64,000 nucleotides of DNA. It comes from Maea johnstoni (lineage: Eukaryota; Annelida; Polychaeta; Spionida; Magelonidae). The notes beneath the pieces are model-generated. The model saw only the letters and a program-made list of their open reading frames with translations, made no database searches and was not told the origin of the DNA. Below are positions 33,649 through 44,550 of this stretch, piece after piece. Numbering within the stretch: position 1 is the stretch's first letter; the number at the start of each line of letters is the position of its first letter. The stretch covers positions 5,529,216 to 5,593,215 of the forward strand of contig OZ012693.1 of NCBI GenBank assembly GCA_963942565.1, written 5' to 3'. The position numbers were made by a program, and so were the translations under genes.

Positions 33649-34787
33649 ATTATCAGGCCCCTTCCAAAGGTATTCTTGACATTTCTTTTCTATAATCTTC
33701 ATGAATATGTACACAATTACTAAAGGAAATGAAGATGATTGCTGTTCCCAGTACTGCTAGTCACTTCCTGTGTTTACTACCTAGTGTCCCATGGGGTCTA
33801 GATGTGTAATGCCAATTGGACAAGGTCAATTACCCTGTGTGTCCCTTTCCTTTACTTACTTTTGTTATTACCCTAGGGACCTAGACATAAGACAAAACCT
33901 CAGTTGTAACACAACTAACAAAATCCTGCACAGTCTATTCTCAGTGGATTAATAAAGACCATGTTGAGGTACCTATGAAAATTGCCATTCACCCTGAAAG
34001 TTAGCTGTTAGGGTTGCTAAAGTCTGTATTGCTAAAGTCTGTACATCAGATCATAATAATGAAGAGTATGATTATTAATCATAAGTCATTAAGAGAAGGT
34101 TGGTAATGAGTAAATGAAAATGTCATTTATTCTATCATAAATAAAAAAAGGGTCATTTGCAATTTGAGATATTTTGATTTCAACCTTCCTCTATATTGCA
34201 GTACTATTTAGAAATGTATTTCTTCCCAGTGAAAATGGGGTCATAACTGACTATAACCTTAGCTGTTTCAATTTTGTAAGTTAGGGAATGATATTTACCC
34301 TTCTCATGCTGGCTTAATATTAAACATTTAATGCATACACCTGTGCTTATATTCGTTGAGCAACTGAATGAAGGTAAATCATGTTGAGACTAGTAAATGT
34401 ATACCAATAAAGTAAATAAATCCCGAAATTGATAAATTGCAAGATCACTTCTGCTTGAAATAAGAGATTTATGAAAATTGGTTACCAGATATTATATCCT
34501 TGAAGAAAGTAAGACTAGATGCAATAGGAGTCGCATGGAGCATGATAAAATGTGTATCAATTGTGACTGTTTCTTTTTTTTGAAGAAGTGTGAGAGATTA
34601 TGCACACCTATTTCACAAGTACCCAAACCTTTTTAAAAAGCATCCCTCTTCAGAACCTTGTTAACTGTACTATGAAGTAATCCTGACTGCAGTGTGTGAT
34701 TCCTGACATAATCCTCGTCAGTGAAGTGGTCTGAACATCATACATATGCATACTTCAGGACAGGTGGGTTTAAAAGTTTCATGGATG

Positions 34788-34898
34788 CTAAGTTGCTAAC
34801 CACTGTTTTTGTCTAAATTTACTACTAGGAAATCTATGAAAGATTTCTCCACTACCGTGTCTTTTTTTACAGCCAATTGCTGCACATGATTTCACCAT
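34788..34898 (-). CDS. THAP half-domain exon in the Kolobok-like element
   Basis: From an ATG at 34898 on the minus strand, 36 codons beginning MVKSCAAIGCKKRHGSG and continuing with FHRFP and QKQWL. Cys5, Cys10, the F-H-R-F-P segment (20-24) and Trp33 match the first half of a THAP zinc-binding DNA-recognition domain. The second half (the later Cys and His and the AVPTF box) is missing, and a stop follows at once. CAGTG-GTTAGC at the Trp codon could be a splice donor. A longer in-frame extension upstream is unlike the family, so this ATG is preferred. In full elements the protein would bind the transposon ends. Confidence 0.65.
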   Translation of the reverse strand: MVKSCAAIGCKKRHGSGEIFHRFPSSKFRQKQWLAT

Positions 34899-35212
34899 TT
34901 TCTTGTTTGATATATACGTTTTTATGCAACTTGTGCAGAGAGCTCTTGTCAGGAGCACTGTTGTTAGATACACTGCCCAGAGATAGCTTGGAGACAGGAT
35001 GTGATCCCTGCCACCCGATTGTGTCACAGCTGATAGCACTTGAAAAACATGGCCGCACCCAGTGGCTGGTAGAGGCTGTCTAGGAGGATGACAATACGCA
35101 AAAATCTCCCCTCATGGGATCACTGAGAGAAAAAGAATGGTAGCATCCTGTTCCTGAAGTGTATAACTTTCATATAAGCTGATATGTTTGTGAGCCTTTA
35201 GGGCCCCTTTAA

Positions 35213-35584
35213 AGAAGTGTAAAATGATTGAAAACATGGATTATGCTGTATTGTTAATTCAAAAAAATAATGTGAACAACAATAGCAAATATTTTCAATG
35301 ATTTTTCAATGGTAATGATTTATAGGTGTTGAAATGTATACCTAAAACTGACACAATGCACCCTGAAATTTTAGTACTCCCTGTTTCCAATTAATTGACA
35401 GGTGCGTTCATGCAGGTGCCAAATGACAATAGCAGAAACAATAGATCCAGGAGAATATCTACGTTATTGCTTACAGACCTGTAATAAAAGGTGACAATGT
35501 AGGTTATCTCAAAAAAATCTCACTAATTAAATGGCTTCCTGAAATAAATGGAAAAAGATATTGGATTGCGGGTCAATTTTCAAT
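35213..35584. other. No gene seen
   Basis: AT-rich spacer between two mobile elements. Confidence 0.55.
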
Positions 35585-35834
35585 TAGGCCTAAAAAAAAA
35601 ATTGTTTGTTTCCTGTAACACCCCAGGAAAAATTAGGGTAGGTAGGTAGGAAAATGTTTTTATTTTAAGAAATCTTTTTAGTGATAAATGGTAGCCTCAC
35701 AGTTGAGCTGTTCATGTTTTTCATTCGGAATACCATGTTTTTGATTCAAAATGTCATAAAAAGATTTCGGGTAGGGCCAAAAATATAGGGTAGGTAGGGT
35801 TACAGGAAACAAACAATTTTTTTTTTTAGGCCTT
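35585..35834. mobile_element. Palindromic MITE, TTGTTTGTTTCCTGTAA family
   Basis: AGGCCTAAAAAAAAAATTGT at the left and ACAATTTTTTTTTTTAGGCC at the right. A GTAGGTAGG run occurs inside near both ends. Immediately after it, CTTAACTGATTCATGCCTTG resembles a terminus of the second TTAA family. Confidence 0.8.
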
Positions 35835-37030
35835 AACTGATTCATGCCTTGAGGGACCAGCTGGTTTAGCAAAATGCAAATGATATAAAAATGGAAATTG
35901 CTTGAGAAATATTTAAATGCAATTTCCATACCCTTTACTGGGAATTCAGCAATTGTCCTTCATATATTACTTTTGTAAAAGTGTTGTCTTTGAGAAGATG
36001 TCCTTAACCATGCCATGTCAGTAGCTGCCAGAAATGTCCTATTCTGATGATATTGTTTTGAACAGATAAATTTTTCTAAAGCATATATCTGAATGAGAAA
36101 TGCTGATATCAAGCCATCCAGCAACTCCCCTTCAAATATTTTGAGAACTTGTTTACTTCAAAATGTATTTCTAAAGTAGCATAGATCCATGTGGAAGTTC
36201 TCAAGGAGATCTCCAGGCATGAATAATGGTTAATGTGGTTTGTTCCTACCAGGATATATGATAAAGAAGGGGACAAAGTGTCAAACACTGCTGGAGATAT
36301 CTCATACCTCAATATCCCATAATTATGGAGCTGCATTGTGATATCACACACCTGCAGATACCATGTGAGGGAGGTGGATAGAGAGAGAGAGTGTTAACTA
36401 TATAACCTACATTCATGAATCATATAATTTTTTATATTCAAGATAACCCTTTTTCCTGATTTCCATCTTTCCTTATAAACAACTTCCTACTCTCATAATA
36501 GCCATATTTGCATATTGAAAGATTTATAGAAAATAAATGTAACAAGAATTGTTTAGTTGAATGCAATTCTTTCATCCTTTGAATAATATTGTCAGCTGAC
36601 ACATGTTGCCATAAATTTTCATGCCAAGAGAATTGATTTCGAAATCAAAATGTTGCAACATTTTTCTTCATGTACTTCCTATGGACATCATTGCATTTAC
36701 TATGAAGAGCAAGAAGTTGTTCCAAGTGTTATAAAATTGTGGGCGCTGTTCAGTTGGTAGTAATATAATGTATTATTGAAATAAGTGGTGTGATCGATTA
36801 AATGATTGTTTTGAACATTTGATGGGGTTATTGATTATGATAAAATTATCATTGCTAGAAAAAAACTTTAATCTTAATGAGTTAACCCATTCACATCAGG
36901 AATATAAACAATGGTCTGAAACATACAAAATTTCTTTAATATTCTATTCAGAGAAATATTTGACAAAAGTGATTATCTTATACAATTTGGGTTTATCAAT
37001 CCCTCTTCATATATTTAAAACATATCATTC
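35835..37030. other. No gene seen outside the MITE at 36004-36233
   Basis: AT-rich sequence with frames of about 60-80 codons and no family features. Confidence 0.5.
36004..36233. mobile_element. TTAA-flanked MITE, second family (CATGCC)
   Basis: TTAACCATGCCATGTCAGTA at the left. CTCCAGGCATGAATAATGG then TTAA at the right. It is diverged but has the same order as 22122-22319. Confidence 0.65.
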
Positions 37031-37358
37031 AGTATTGTGAGCAATGTTGTCAGAACTTGTGACTGTACTTCAGATTCTACTAGGTTAACTAATGAATGCA
37101 AATTCCCACATCTATGGAGAAAAGAGATTTCTTGAGTGATGACCTATAAGCAAAGCCCTGGGGAAGAGTACCTGATATATAGCGTCATTTTTTATCATAA
37201 CATATTACTTATTATTTTGAGCTATGTTTTCAGAACTTGTGACTGCTCCTCAGATTCTTATGGGTTAACTAATGAATGTAAATTCCCACGTCTATGGAGA
37301 AAAGAGATTTCTTGAGCGATGACCTATGAGCGCAGCCCTGGGGAAGGGTACCTGAATG
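37031..37358. repeat. Tandem duplication, period about 177 bp
   Basis: Two copies share TCAGAACTTGTGACTG, GGTTAACTAATGAATG, CTATGGAGAAAAGAGATTTC and AGCCCTGGGGAAG. They begin near 37034 and 37211. Confidence 0.9.
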
Positions 37359-37640
37359 TGAGATAAGCACTATTCTCTACGGTACCTGTACGGCAGCTGG
37401 AGATCCAAACAAAATCAAGGAGTCAGAGCGAGTTCACGGAGCACCCGCAGGAGAGGGACAAACAGACAGACACTTGGACGGACGACTGCCCGAGCGAGAG
37501 TTAGGTGTTTGGGTAATGAGAAGTGGGAGAGAAGCCATAGACGCTGATGTGATCAGAGAGAGGGTCTACTGATCCTCAGCATCCAGCAGGAATTGTCATA
37601 GGAGCCTTCTGAGTCATCTGCACCACTTCAACTAGAATTC
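37359..37640. other. No gene seen; GC-richer block
   Basis: About 280 bp of unique, CpG-containing sequence between a duplication and the CT array. Possible regulatory DNA. Confidence 0.4.
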
Positions 37641-37874
37641 TTAATCTCTCTCTCATACACTTTCTCTGTCTGTCTCTCTAACTCCGTCTGTCCCTCCCTC
37701 CTCCCCTCCCTCTCTGTCTTTCTGTCTCTCTCCCCTCTGTCTGTCTCTCTCTTTCCCTCCCCCACCCTCTCTCTCTCTCTCTCTCTGTCATTCCCTGTCT
37801 TTCATTTTCTCTCTCTCTCTTCCTCCCTCCCTCCCACCCTCTCTCTCTCCCTCCCTTTCTCTCCCTCCCTCGAC

Positions 37875-37953
<79 letters not shown>
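37641..37953 (+). repeat. CT-rich polypyrimidine tract, about 310 bp
   Basis: Imperfect TCTC/CCTCC/TGTC repeats ending in a pure CT run of about 70 bp. Minus-strand Glu/Arg frames come from it. Confidence 0.95.
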
Positions 37954-37957
<4 letters not shown>

Positions 37958-39622
37958 TGAAAATGTAATATGGATGATGACAAAATATGCAGAAAGACAA
38001 AAGTTTCATTTCATGGATGACTGCACCGAGGACATTTTGCCTATACATATTGTAACATGAAATGTCTTCTTTGCCAATGTCAGTTTGACAAACCAGCCAG
38101 ACATAGCCATTTTAGGTGAATAAAATATTCTGAAAGTTTCCAATTCTACATATATAATCCTTTCTGACTTTAGCGAATTCCAATGCTTTTACTGTGTTCT
38201 TTATTTTTCAATTCCAGTAGTGTACTATAATATTTCTTTCATGGAGTGTGATAGGGTTAAAATAGGTCAGCATTACAAAAATACAGTCAACTAGTTTACA
38301 AATGTAGGTGAACACCTGCTATATTCAATATGGAACTCAGTTTTGTCGGTCAATCACCCCTTTTGTGGTTGAGTATAATAGAGTTTTATTATGAAAATAC
38401 ACATGTATGCCCCGCCAGGGTGTTGAAAGTATCAAGCCCTGACCAGCAGGGTGTTATTCGCACACTCAAAACCCTTAATGAGCTCACACTTTGTGGAACC
38501 CAAATGATTTGGTCAGGAAATTCTTAATGTCAAATTTAAGCTAAACATTTTAAAGCCTCAATGCATCAGTAAATACTTGGATGAAAGAAGGCATTTATGA
38601 TTAAGTTGAGTAGCTTGCCAATTTCTTTTTAGAAAATGTCACATGATTGTTTGTTACCCAACTATGTCAAGTGTCAACCAGTTTCAAAATGTTGAAGGCA
38701 CAGATTGACACATCTATGTCTATGTTTCATTGATAAGTGTCACTGGATCTATCAATACTTTGAAAAATAACTTTGAAAATATGCATAAATTCACAAGATA
38801 TTTAAATGTAAGTTGTCAGTTTGGTTCTGAATTGTATTTCCTCTTAAATATTTTCTGAAAGACACTGTGGTCATAAAAATAGTGAGGGCTATTTAAAACA
38901 CTACAGGAATGAGTAGGAACTTTTATTGACTTGATTAAGGATGACCACCTGTTTATCACTCAAGAGTTGAGGTGCTCTCTAAATCATTATTCAGTGTGGA
39001 ATAATAAAACAATTTGAAGGATAATTCATACATATTTTCCAAAAAGAATACTTTTTGGAAAAATTTCAGTGCGTAATGAAAATATGTCCCAAACCACAAT
39101 TCTCCTTCTAGTTTGTTTTAATTCATACCTTATTCCTCAGAACTTTTTATAACTATCAGATCCAACTAAATAACCCGCTAATGCCAGTGCCAGTCAAAAA
39201 TCCTATTTAGATTTCTTAGGGACCAAAGAATCATTCAGAAGATTTTTGATGTAGAAATATTGATTATGAGCCAACAAATTCATCTGCATTTAGTAAAGAA
39301 ATGCTTTATTCCCAGGTCGTTTTCAAAGCATCTGGAATCCATACTTTTTAGGGGTTACCTCTAAGCATTAATGGGTTAATGTACAGAAATTAATAATTAC
39401 TATGTCACCAGCCTGGAAATCCTGAAGCACCACACTCAAATGACTCCTTCTCTCTGTCCTGTCAGATGGTCCTGTGGAGAAGAGATCTACTTCAGCGAAA
39501 AAGCTTTTCAGTGGCCTTTGTTGCAGTTTCTATGCCAAGCTTCGTAGGCAGCAGGCGACACTGTACATCCCATGCTTAATATTGATAATGCTTGTCTTTA
39601 CTTGTCATTAATTCACTGCCAG
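37954..39622. other. No gene seen outside the MITE at 39170-39379
   Basis: AT-rich. The 65-codon frame at 38330-38527 has no family features. Confidence 0.5.
39170..39379. mobile_element. TTAA-flanked MITE, second family (CATGCC)
   Basis: ATAACCCGCTAATGCCAGTG at the left. AAGCATTAATGGG then TTAA at the right. Decayed left border. Confidence 0.6.
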
Positions 39623-39742
39623 TATGTTCTCTCTCTCCCTCTCTCTCTCTTTCTCTTTCTCATTATTGATAATGCTCATCTTTTCTTTTCATTATTTCAT
39701 CACTAGTATGTTCTCCCTCCCTCCCTCCCTCCCTCCCTCCCG

Positions 39743-39806
<64 letters not shown>

Positions 39807-39872
39807 CCTCCCTCCCTCCCTCCCTCCCTCCCTCCCTCCCTCCCTCCCTCCCTCACCAATCTCGCTCTCTCT
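39623..39872 (+). repeat. CT / CTCC microsatellite complex
   Basis: CT run, a short unique TTATTGATAATGCTCATCTT stretch, CCCT repeats, CT repeats, then CCCT repeats again. The unique stretch recurs after the array near 39876, so the array lies between copies of a small duplicated unit. Confidence 0.9.
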
Positions 39873-40295
39873 AGATAATGGATAATGCTTGTCTTTACAT
39901 TTCATTAATTCATCGCCAATATGTTTGCTGTAGATTATCAGGGCGATATGCAATATTGAGCGTTATCTACCTCTGTAATGTACACAACTGGTCTACAATC
40001 AGCTGTACCTAGTATCGCAAAAACACAACTAGTCAATTAGGCAGTATCTACTTCAAAACATGGCGTGATTTATATAACAAGAATTATCTACTATTATCTA
40101 ACTAATAAGTAATAAGTCAAAAACTCTTTATATTAACCTCCAAAACACTCTACTAGAAAACTATGACATAAATTACTAGAAAACAATGGAAAATATCCAC
40201 AAACTCAAAAACATGACCTGTTAGTAATCCTATTACCAACACACATCACAAGGCAACAACTGGCAATATCAACTCAAAAACATAACCATTTAACA
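39873..40295. other. No gene seen
   Basis: AT-rich spacer. Confidence 0.55.
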
Positions 40296-40593
40296 CAGGG
40301 TCTTGGCCAAGATTTAGAGACTGTGTACCAAAAATTGCTGAATGTTAAATTTTTTGGACCGCCTATTTTTCAAGGGAGGGCACAATATAATTAGATTACA
40401 ACCACAAACATGTATTTATTTGTTGAATTAAGGAATGATATCCTTATACAACATCATGGGATTTATGTTTGGATGAAAAAATATCAATTATTTGTGTTTG
40501 AAAATAACATTTACAGATATTTGACAGATGATAAAATAAGTTAGGGTTTGAGTTTCCAAATGATGTCCAGAAGCCCTGCTGGCCAAGACTTTG
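40296..40593. mobile_element. Inverted-repeat element, GTCTTGGCCA family
   Basis: CAGGGTCTTGGCCAAGATTT at the left is mirrored by GCCCTGCTGGCCAAGACTTT at the right, about 298 bp. A relative is at 61423-61733. Both share GGAATGATATCCTT-like and GGATTTATGTTTGG-like interiors. Non-coding. Confidence 0.65.
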
Positions 40594-41066
40594 ATGCAAT
40601 ACCTCTGTTATTTATCTTCAACGCACAAAAACATGACTCAAATGCAAAATAAACTAAAATTTGACCTTCCATGGAATTTCGCCAAACATCACATAGAGGA
40701 TATCCATTGTGCCAGCATGCTCACGTGAGATAAGTTTTAGCGTCCCCGAGAGACGGTGGCTCCACTAGAGAGGAACTAAGACACTAGCCATAGAGGTCTG
40801 AATTATAGGCCATTGCTGGAGCTCTATGAGCTGGAAATAAGCAGCCGCAAGGAACAACATGACAAGATATAGGAGAATGTTCTCAAAATGTCCTCTGATG
40901 TAACCAACAGGCATCCATCATGGATAAACTGGATCTACTAGGCATTGCCGGCAGGATATCTGGTATGTAGGTCCGAGAGGTGCTTGGATAATTCATCAAA
41001 AGAGAGATTTTTTGGAGTTGTTTTGTCACCGTAAACAACAAATCGTGTGAAGGACTATTGGTCAAT
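40594..41066. other. No gene seen
   Basis: Unique sequence with no frame of note. Confidence 0.5.
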
Positions 41067-41244
41067 TACAGGCAAATCTGCTTAATCCGGACTGATGTGG
41101 ACCCTAAATTTCTGTCCGTATTAAGCAAAATACAGATTATGCATACAGGAATCATACGTTGGGAAAGGACTGGGACCCTCCAATCTGTCCGGATTAGACA
41201 AAAACCTGGATTACACGTGTCCGGATTAAGCAGAGTTGCCTGTA
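41067..41244. mobile_element. TA-flanked MITE, 178 bp (pogo-like)
   Basis: TACAGGCAAATCTGCTTAAT and the reverse complement of the right end (TACAGGCAACTCTGCTTAAT) differ by one base in 20. CCGGAC follows on both sides. TA borders and this terminus fit the pogo/Tigger group. Confidence 0.85.
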
Positions 41245-41778
41245 TAAACCAATTATACCCGATTTATTGAAACTAAAACCATGCATAAATGAAACCTTAA
41301 AGATCAGTGATTCTTAGTTCTTTTTTTCTGTTCCTCAACTTTATGGTGAATATTCCTCACTATGTGCCTTCTCTCAAATGTGCCTTAGTTGTTCTGCATT
41401 TTTGAACAGTAAGAAGTCAGCCTCATGAAATAATTGTTATCAATAGTTGGGTCAGAATTTTTGGTTGATTTCTTATCAGACAATTCCAATTCCTATTCCT
41501 ATCATCTGGTGTTTATCCACAACTACAACTACTAGGGAGATAATACAGGATCAGGTGGTTCATTTTCAAGGTAAAATTTACAACAATGACAGTGTTAATT
41601 TGTTATCTTAAAGTACCAAGGTTGGTTTGTGAAGAGAAATTGGTTCAACAAACTTGCTAGCTGTAGAGCCCTCTATCTGGGATCAACATTTACTTAAATC
41701 AAGATCCATTTTTTGGCCCAAAAGTAAGCAACACATAACATGATGCCTAGAGCATGATCAGTATGTTGTTGCCATATC
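41245..41778. other. No gene seen
   Basis: AT-rich spacer. Confidence 0.55.
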
Positions 41779-41981
41779 TTAACCTTTATGCTGCTAGTGA
41801 CTAATTTGGCCATTACTAAATGATGCAAAAAAAAAACCCTGAAAAATGACTGAAACCCTGCAACATGGGTACTCAGTGAGAGCTGTTCAATGAATACCAA
41901 CACAACAGGGTTTAGATGGTTTTCAAACATCTTTGCATCCTTGTCTTTGGATGGAATTAGCCTCAGCATTGGAAAGGTTAA
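41779..41981 (-). mobile_element. piggyBac-like MITE
   Basis: TTAACCTTTATGCTGCTAGT at the low end and AGCCTCAGCATTGGAAAGG then TTAA at the high end. Confidence 0.85.
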
Positions 41982-42259
41982 AAAGTTATGTCTATATACT
42001 TCAGTAATGCTCTTTTACAATATTGCATTTTTAGAAAGTGTTGTATATTCAAGTGTGGCATTTTAGAGCAATGATGGCTATTACGGTACTTACGGTAGAG
42101 TGTATATTATAGAATTGTTCCATATTCATAATGCTGCATTTTTAGAAAGAGCAGTATAATTCTGTAATGCTGGCTATTTCAGAAGTGATGTGATACACAA
42201 CAGCTTTAAGCATTTTATAGTAACATTTTATAATCATGAAATGCGACAAATATTCACCG

Positions 42260-42675
42260 CTATGAATATTCTTAAAATGCCATCTATTCAAGTAGTTGTA
42301 TTTTCTTCAACTGCTTATACCATAGCAATGCTTTCCATTTCAGTAGTTTTGTATATTTTCCCCTGTATGTCTTAGCAATGCTGTTTATATCAGTAGTTTT
42401 GTGAATTCCTAGTGTATATTTTAAAAATTCTGTCTATTTCAGTTACATTGTATATCTTAGCAATTCTGTCTATTTCAGTTACATTGTATATTTTAGCAAT
42501 GCTGTCTATTTCAGTTACATTGTATATTTTAACAATTCCATCTATTTCAGTTATATTGTATATTTTAGCAATTCTGTCTATTTCAGTTACATTGAATATT
42601 CTAACAATTCTGTCTATTTCAGTTACATTGTATATTTTAGCTATTTTGTCTCTTCCAGTAGAGTTGTATATTACA
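42260..42675 (+). repeat. 36-bp minisatellite, eight clear units
   Basis: The unit is CTGTCTATTTCAGTTACATT plus GTATATTTTAGCAATT. It is regular at 42410-42670 and diverged before that. Because 36 is a multiple of three, a 122-codon frame runs through it with a 12-residue period (ILAILSISVTLY). I regard that as incidental. Confidence 0.9.
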
Positions 42676-42942
42676 GCACTGACAAGACAACAGCTGTGTG
42701 CCCCATTGCCTCTGATCTATGTTGACACAGTGGCCTTTAATGTCCCACCTGAGGAGCTGACCACTGTCCATCCCAGCTGACCACTGGCTGACCACACTCC
42801 ACGCAGGGTGCATTGATACCCTGGACATGGCCAGATTATCATAATTAGCACCCAGGCAGAATTCCAATGTGCCTTGAGCCAACATTAACCTTAATTATAG
42901 GAGGAGCGAAGGAGGTCTTGCTGCAGGGAGGGGTGGAGGAAA
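42676..42942. other. No gene seen
   Basis: Unique, moderately GC sequence between two minisatellites. Confidence 0.5.
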
Positions 42943-43117
42943 GGAGGGGTGGGAGAACAATGCTGCTATTGTTTTTATTCTATATATTACCTGTTCGGAA
43001 AGGTGGGGTAGGGAGAACAATGATGCTATTGTCTTTATTCTATATATTACCTGTTCAGAAAGGAGGGGTAGGGAGAACAATGATGCTATTGTCTTTTATT
43101 CTATACTTTACCTGTGA
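42943..43117 (+). repeat. 61-bp tandem repeat, almost three units
   Basis: GGAGAACAATGATGCTATTG, TTTATTCTATATATTACCTG and TTCAGAAAGGAGGGGTAG repeat in order with few differences. Confidence 0.9.
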
Positions 43118-43219
43118 GCTCTGGAGATGTTTCAGATGACCAGCATGAGGCCATTCACTTTAATCATATACCACACTATTCAGAGGGTTCTAGTGTGGGA
43201 ACCATATATCACCATTGCC

Positions 43220-43417
43220 TTGACCCTTCCAATGCTAAGGCTACTTTCGTCCATAGCACTAGGACTTTAGAAAACCATCTAAACCCTGTCATGTTATTAT
43301 TCATTGGATAGATCTAACTGAGCAAGTTCTAAGATGAGTACCAGTTTCAGTCATTTATTCAGGTTTTTTGTATATTTTTGTATTAGTTAAATCACTTACC
43401 AGCAGCATAAGGGTTAA
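43220..43417 (+). mobile_element. piggyBac-like MITE
   Basis: TTGACCCTTCCAATGCTAAG at the left. ACCAGCAGCATAAGGG then TTAA at the right. Small internal deletions. Confidence 0.8.
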
Positions 43418-44319
43418 CTCGATATGAAACAAATATATATATATACAGATGGTGAAGACCACATCTTGTAGATTTCTAGACAACTAACATCAAAATAGCA
43501 GGAACACAAACAAATTTTAATAAACTTTAAAGTATTATTTCGCCCTGCAGTAAAGCATGGCCTAAAAGGAATTTCAACTAGTGTGCATCTTATAGAGATC
43601 TTATTTTCCCTTTTCTAAAAGGTTGGGACCCTTGGGAGTCTGCCACATTCACACATTTTTGAAAAAAAAAATAATAAAAAATAAACCTTCATGTACTTTA
43701 CTTAAATTACGTAGTTGAGCCTTCTTACCTACCCTTCATCATTTTCTTGAAATAAGGATACAAGTATGAAATGAGCAAAGTATTTACTAGGCCAAATAAG
43801 GAATTTCGGTAATTTTCAAAAACTGCCATCAATAATATTTTTGATTCAATTATTGTCCTTTAATATTGATGACCTCATCATTTCTACCATAATTCTGTGC
43901 AAGTACGAAGTACATATATGTATGTGAGTGTTTGGGCTTTTTTTTTAGAGTTCCTATGTCAGGAACCAGCTAGAAACAGTTAAGAAAGTACTTACTTTTT
44001 ATGTGCTTGATTTTCTACATTAAAGATCAGCACTATCATGCATTTTGTTTCCCTGTGGTAGGAGCCCACCCACAGCAAGACTATGATGCCTACACCCTAT
44101 TGGGCAAATATTGCCGTTGGTCCTCTGATCCTTGATCAAACCACTAGCTTCCCATAAATGCACAAACAGTTATGAGAAGAAGCTTTACCAAGCCATTTCT
44201 TTCCTGAATGCACATAAAGGACTATACCTTTCCAATCGCTGGTGCTATGTAGTCAATAACATAGCTTCTAGCAGGTTTCATTGGTACCGGTAGTTCCCAT
44301 GTCACTTACACAGCAAAAG
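43418..44319. other. No gene seen
   Basis: AT-rich spacer with no recognisable feature. Confidence 0.55.
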
Positions 44320-44550
44320 ACCATTCATTGGTCAATCAATCCTGACTGCCCTCTGGTGTGAGGTTCATTAACTAATTAACTGGTCATCTAGGACCATTCC
44401 TACTGGTCAGTCAACATGGCCTGACCTCTGGTGGGGAGATCATGAACTAGAATACAGGTCATCCAGCAAGGCCTCAGAGGACATCAACTGGTCATCCACT
44501 GGTCAAGCAACACCATGCCCCATCTGCTGGTGAGGTCAGAAACTATATAG
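44320..44550. repeat. Diverged tandem repeat, unit about 75-90 bp
   Basis: Three units share ACTGGTCA, TCAACA and CCTCTGGTG then GGTCA or GATCATGAACTA. Confidence 0.65.

Larger units (their letters stand above)
33178..35212. mobile_element. Kolobok-like DNA transposon, about 2.0 kb
   Basis: TTAA-AGGGG at the left (33178) is mirrored by CCCCT-TTAA at the right (35209-35212). Thirty-two bases inside each TTAA lies the same TATATGAAAGTT, so the inverted repeat spans about 45 bp, imperfectly. TTAA target duplication together with a THAP-type exon is the hallmark of the Kolobok superfamily. The element carries two short exons converging from its ends (33472-33648 + and 34788-34898 -). About 1.1 kb of non-coding DNA lies between, with no catalytic domain, so it is probably a deletion derivative moved by a full-length relative. 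Confidence 0.7.

Noticed and set aside
34899-35039. N-terminal extension of the THAP frame
   Set aside because: THAP domains normally sit at the very N-terminus and begin M-x-x-C; the extension is unlike any family member and overlaps the presumed promoter.
37678-38048. Minus-strand Glu/Arg-rich frames
   Set aside because: Translation of GA (CT) repeats; the same applies at 24479, 39663 and 48357.
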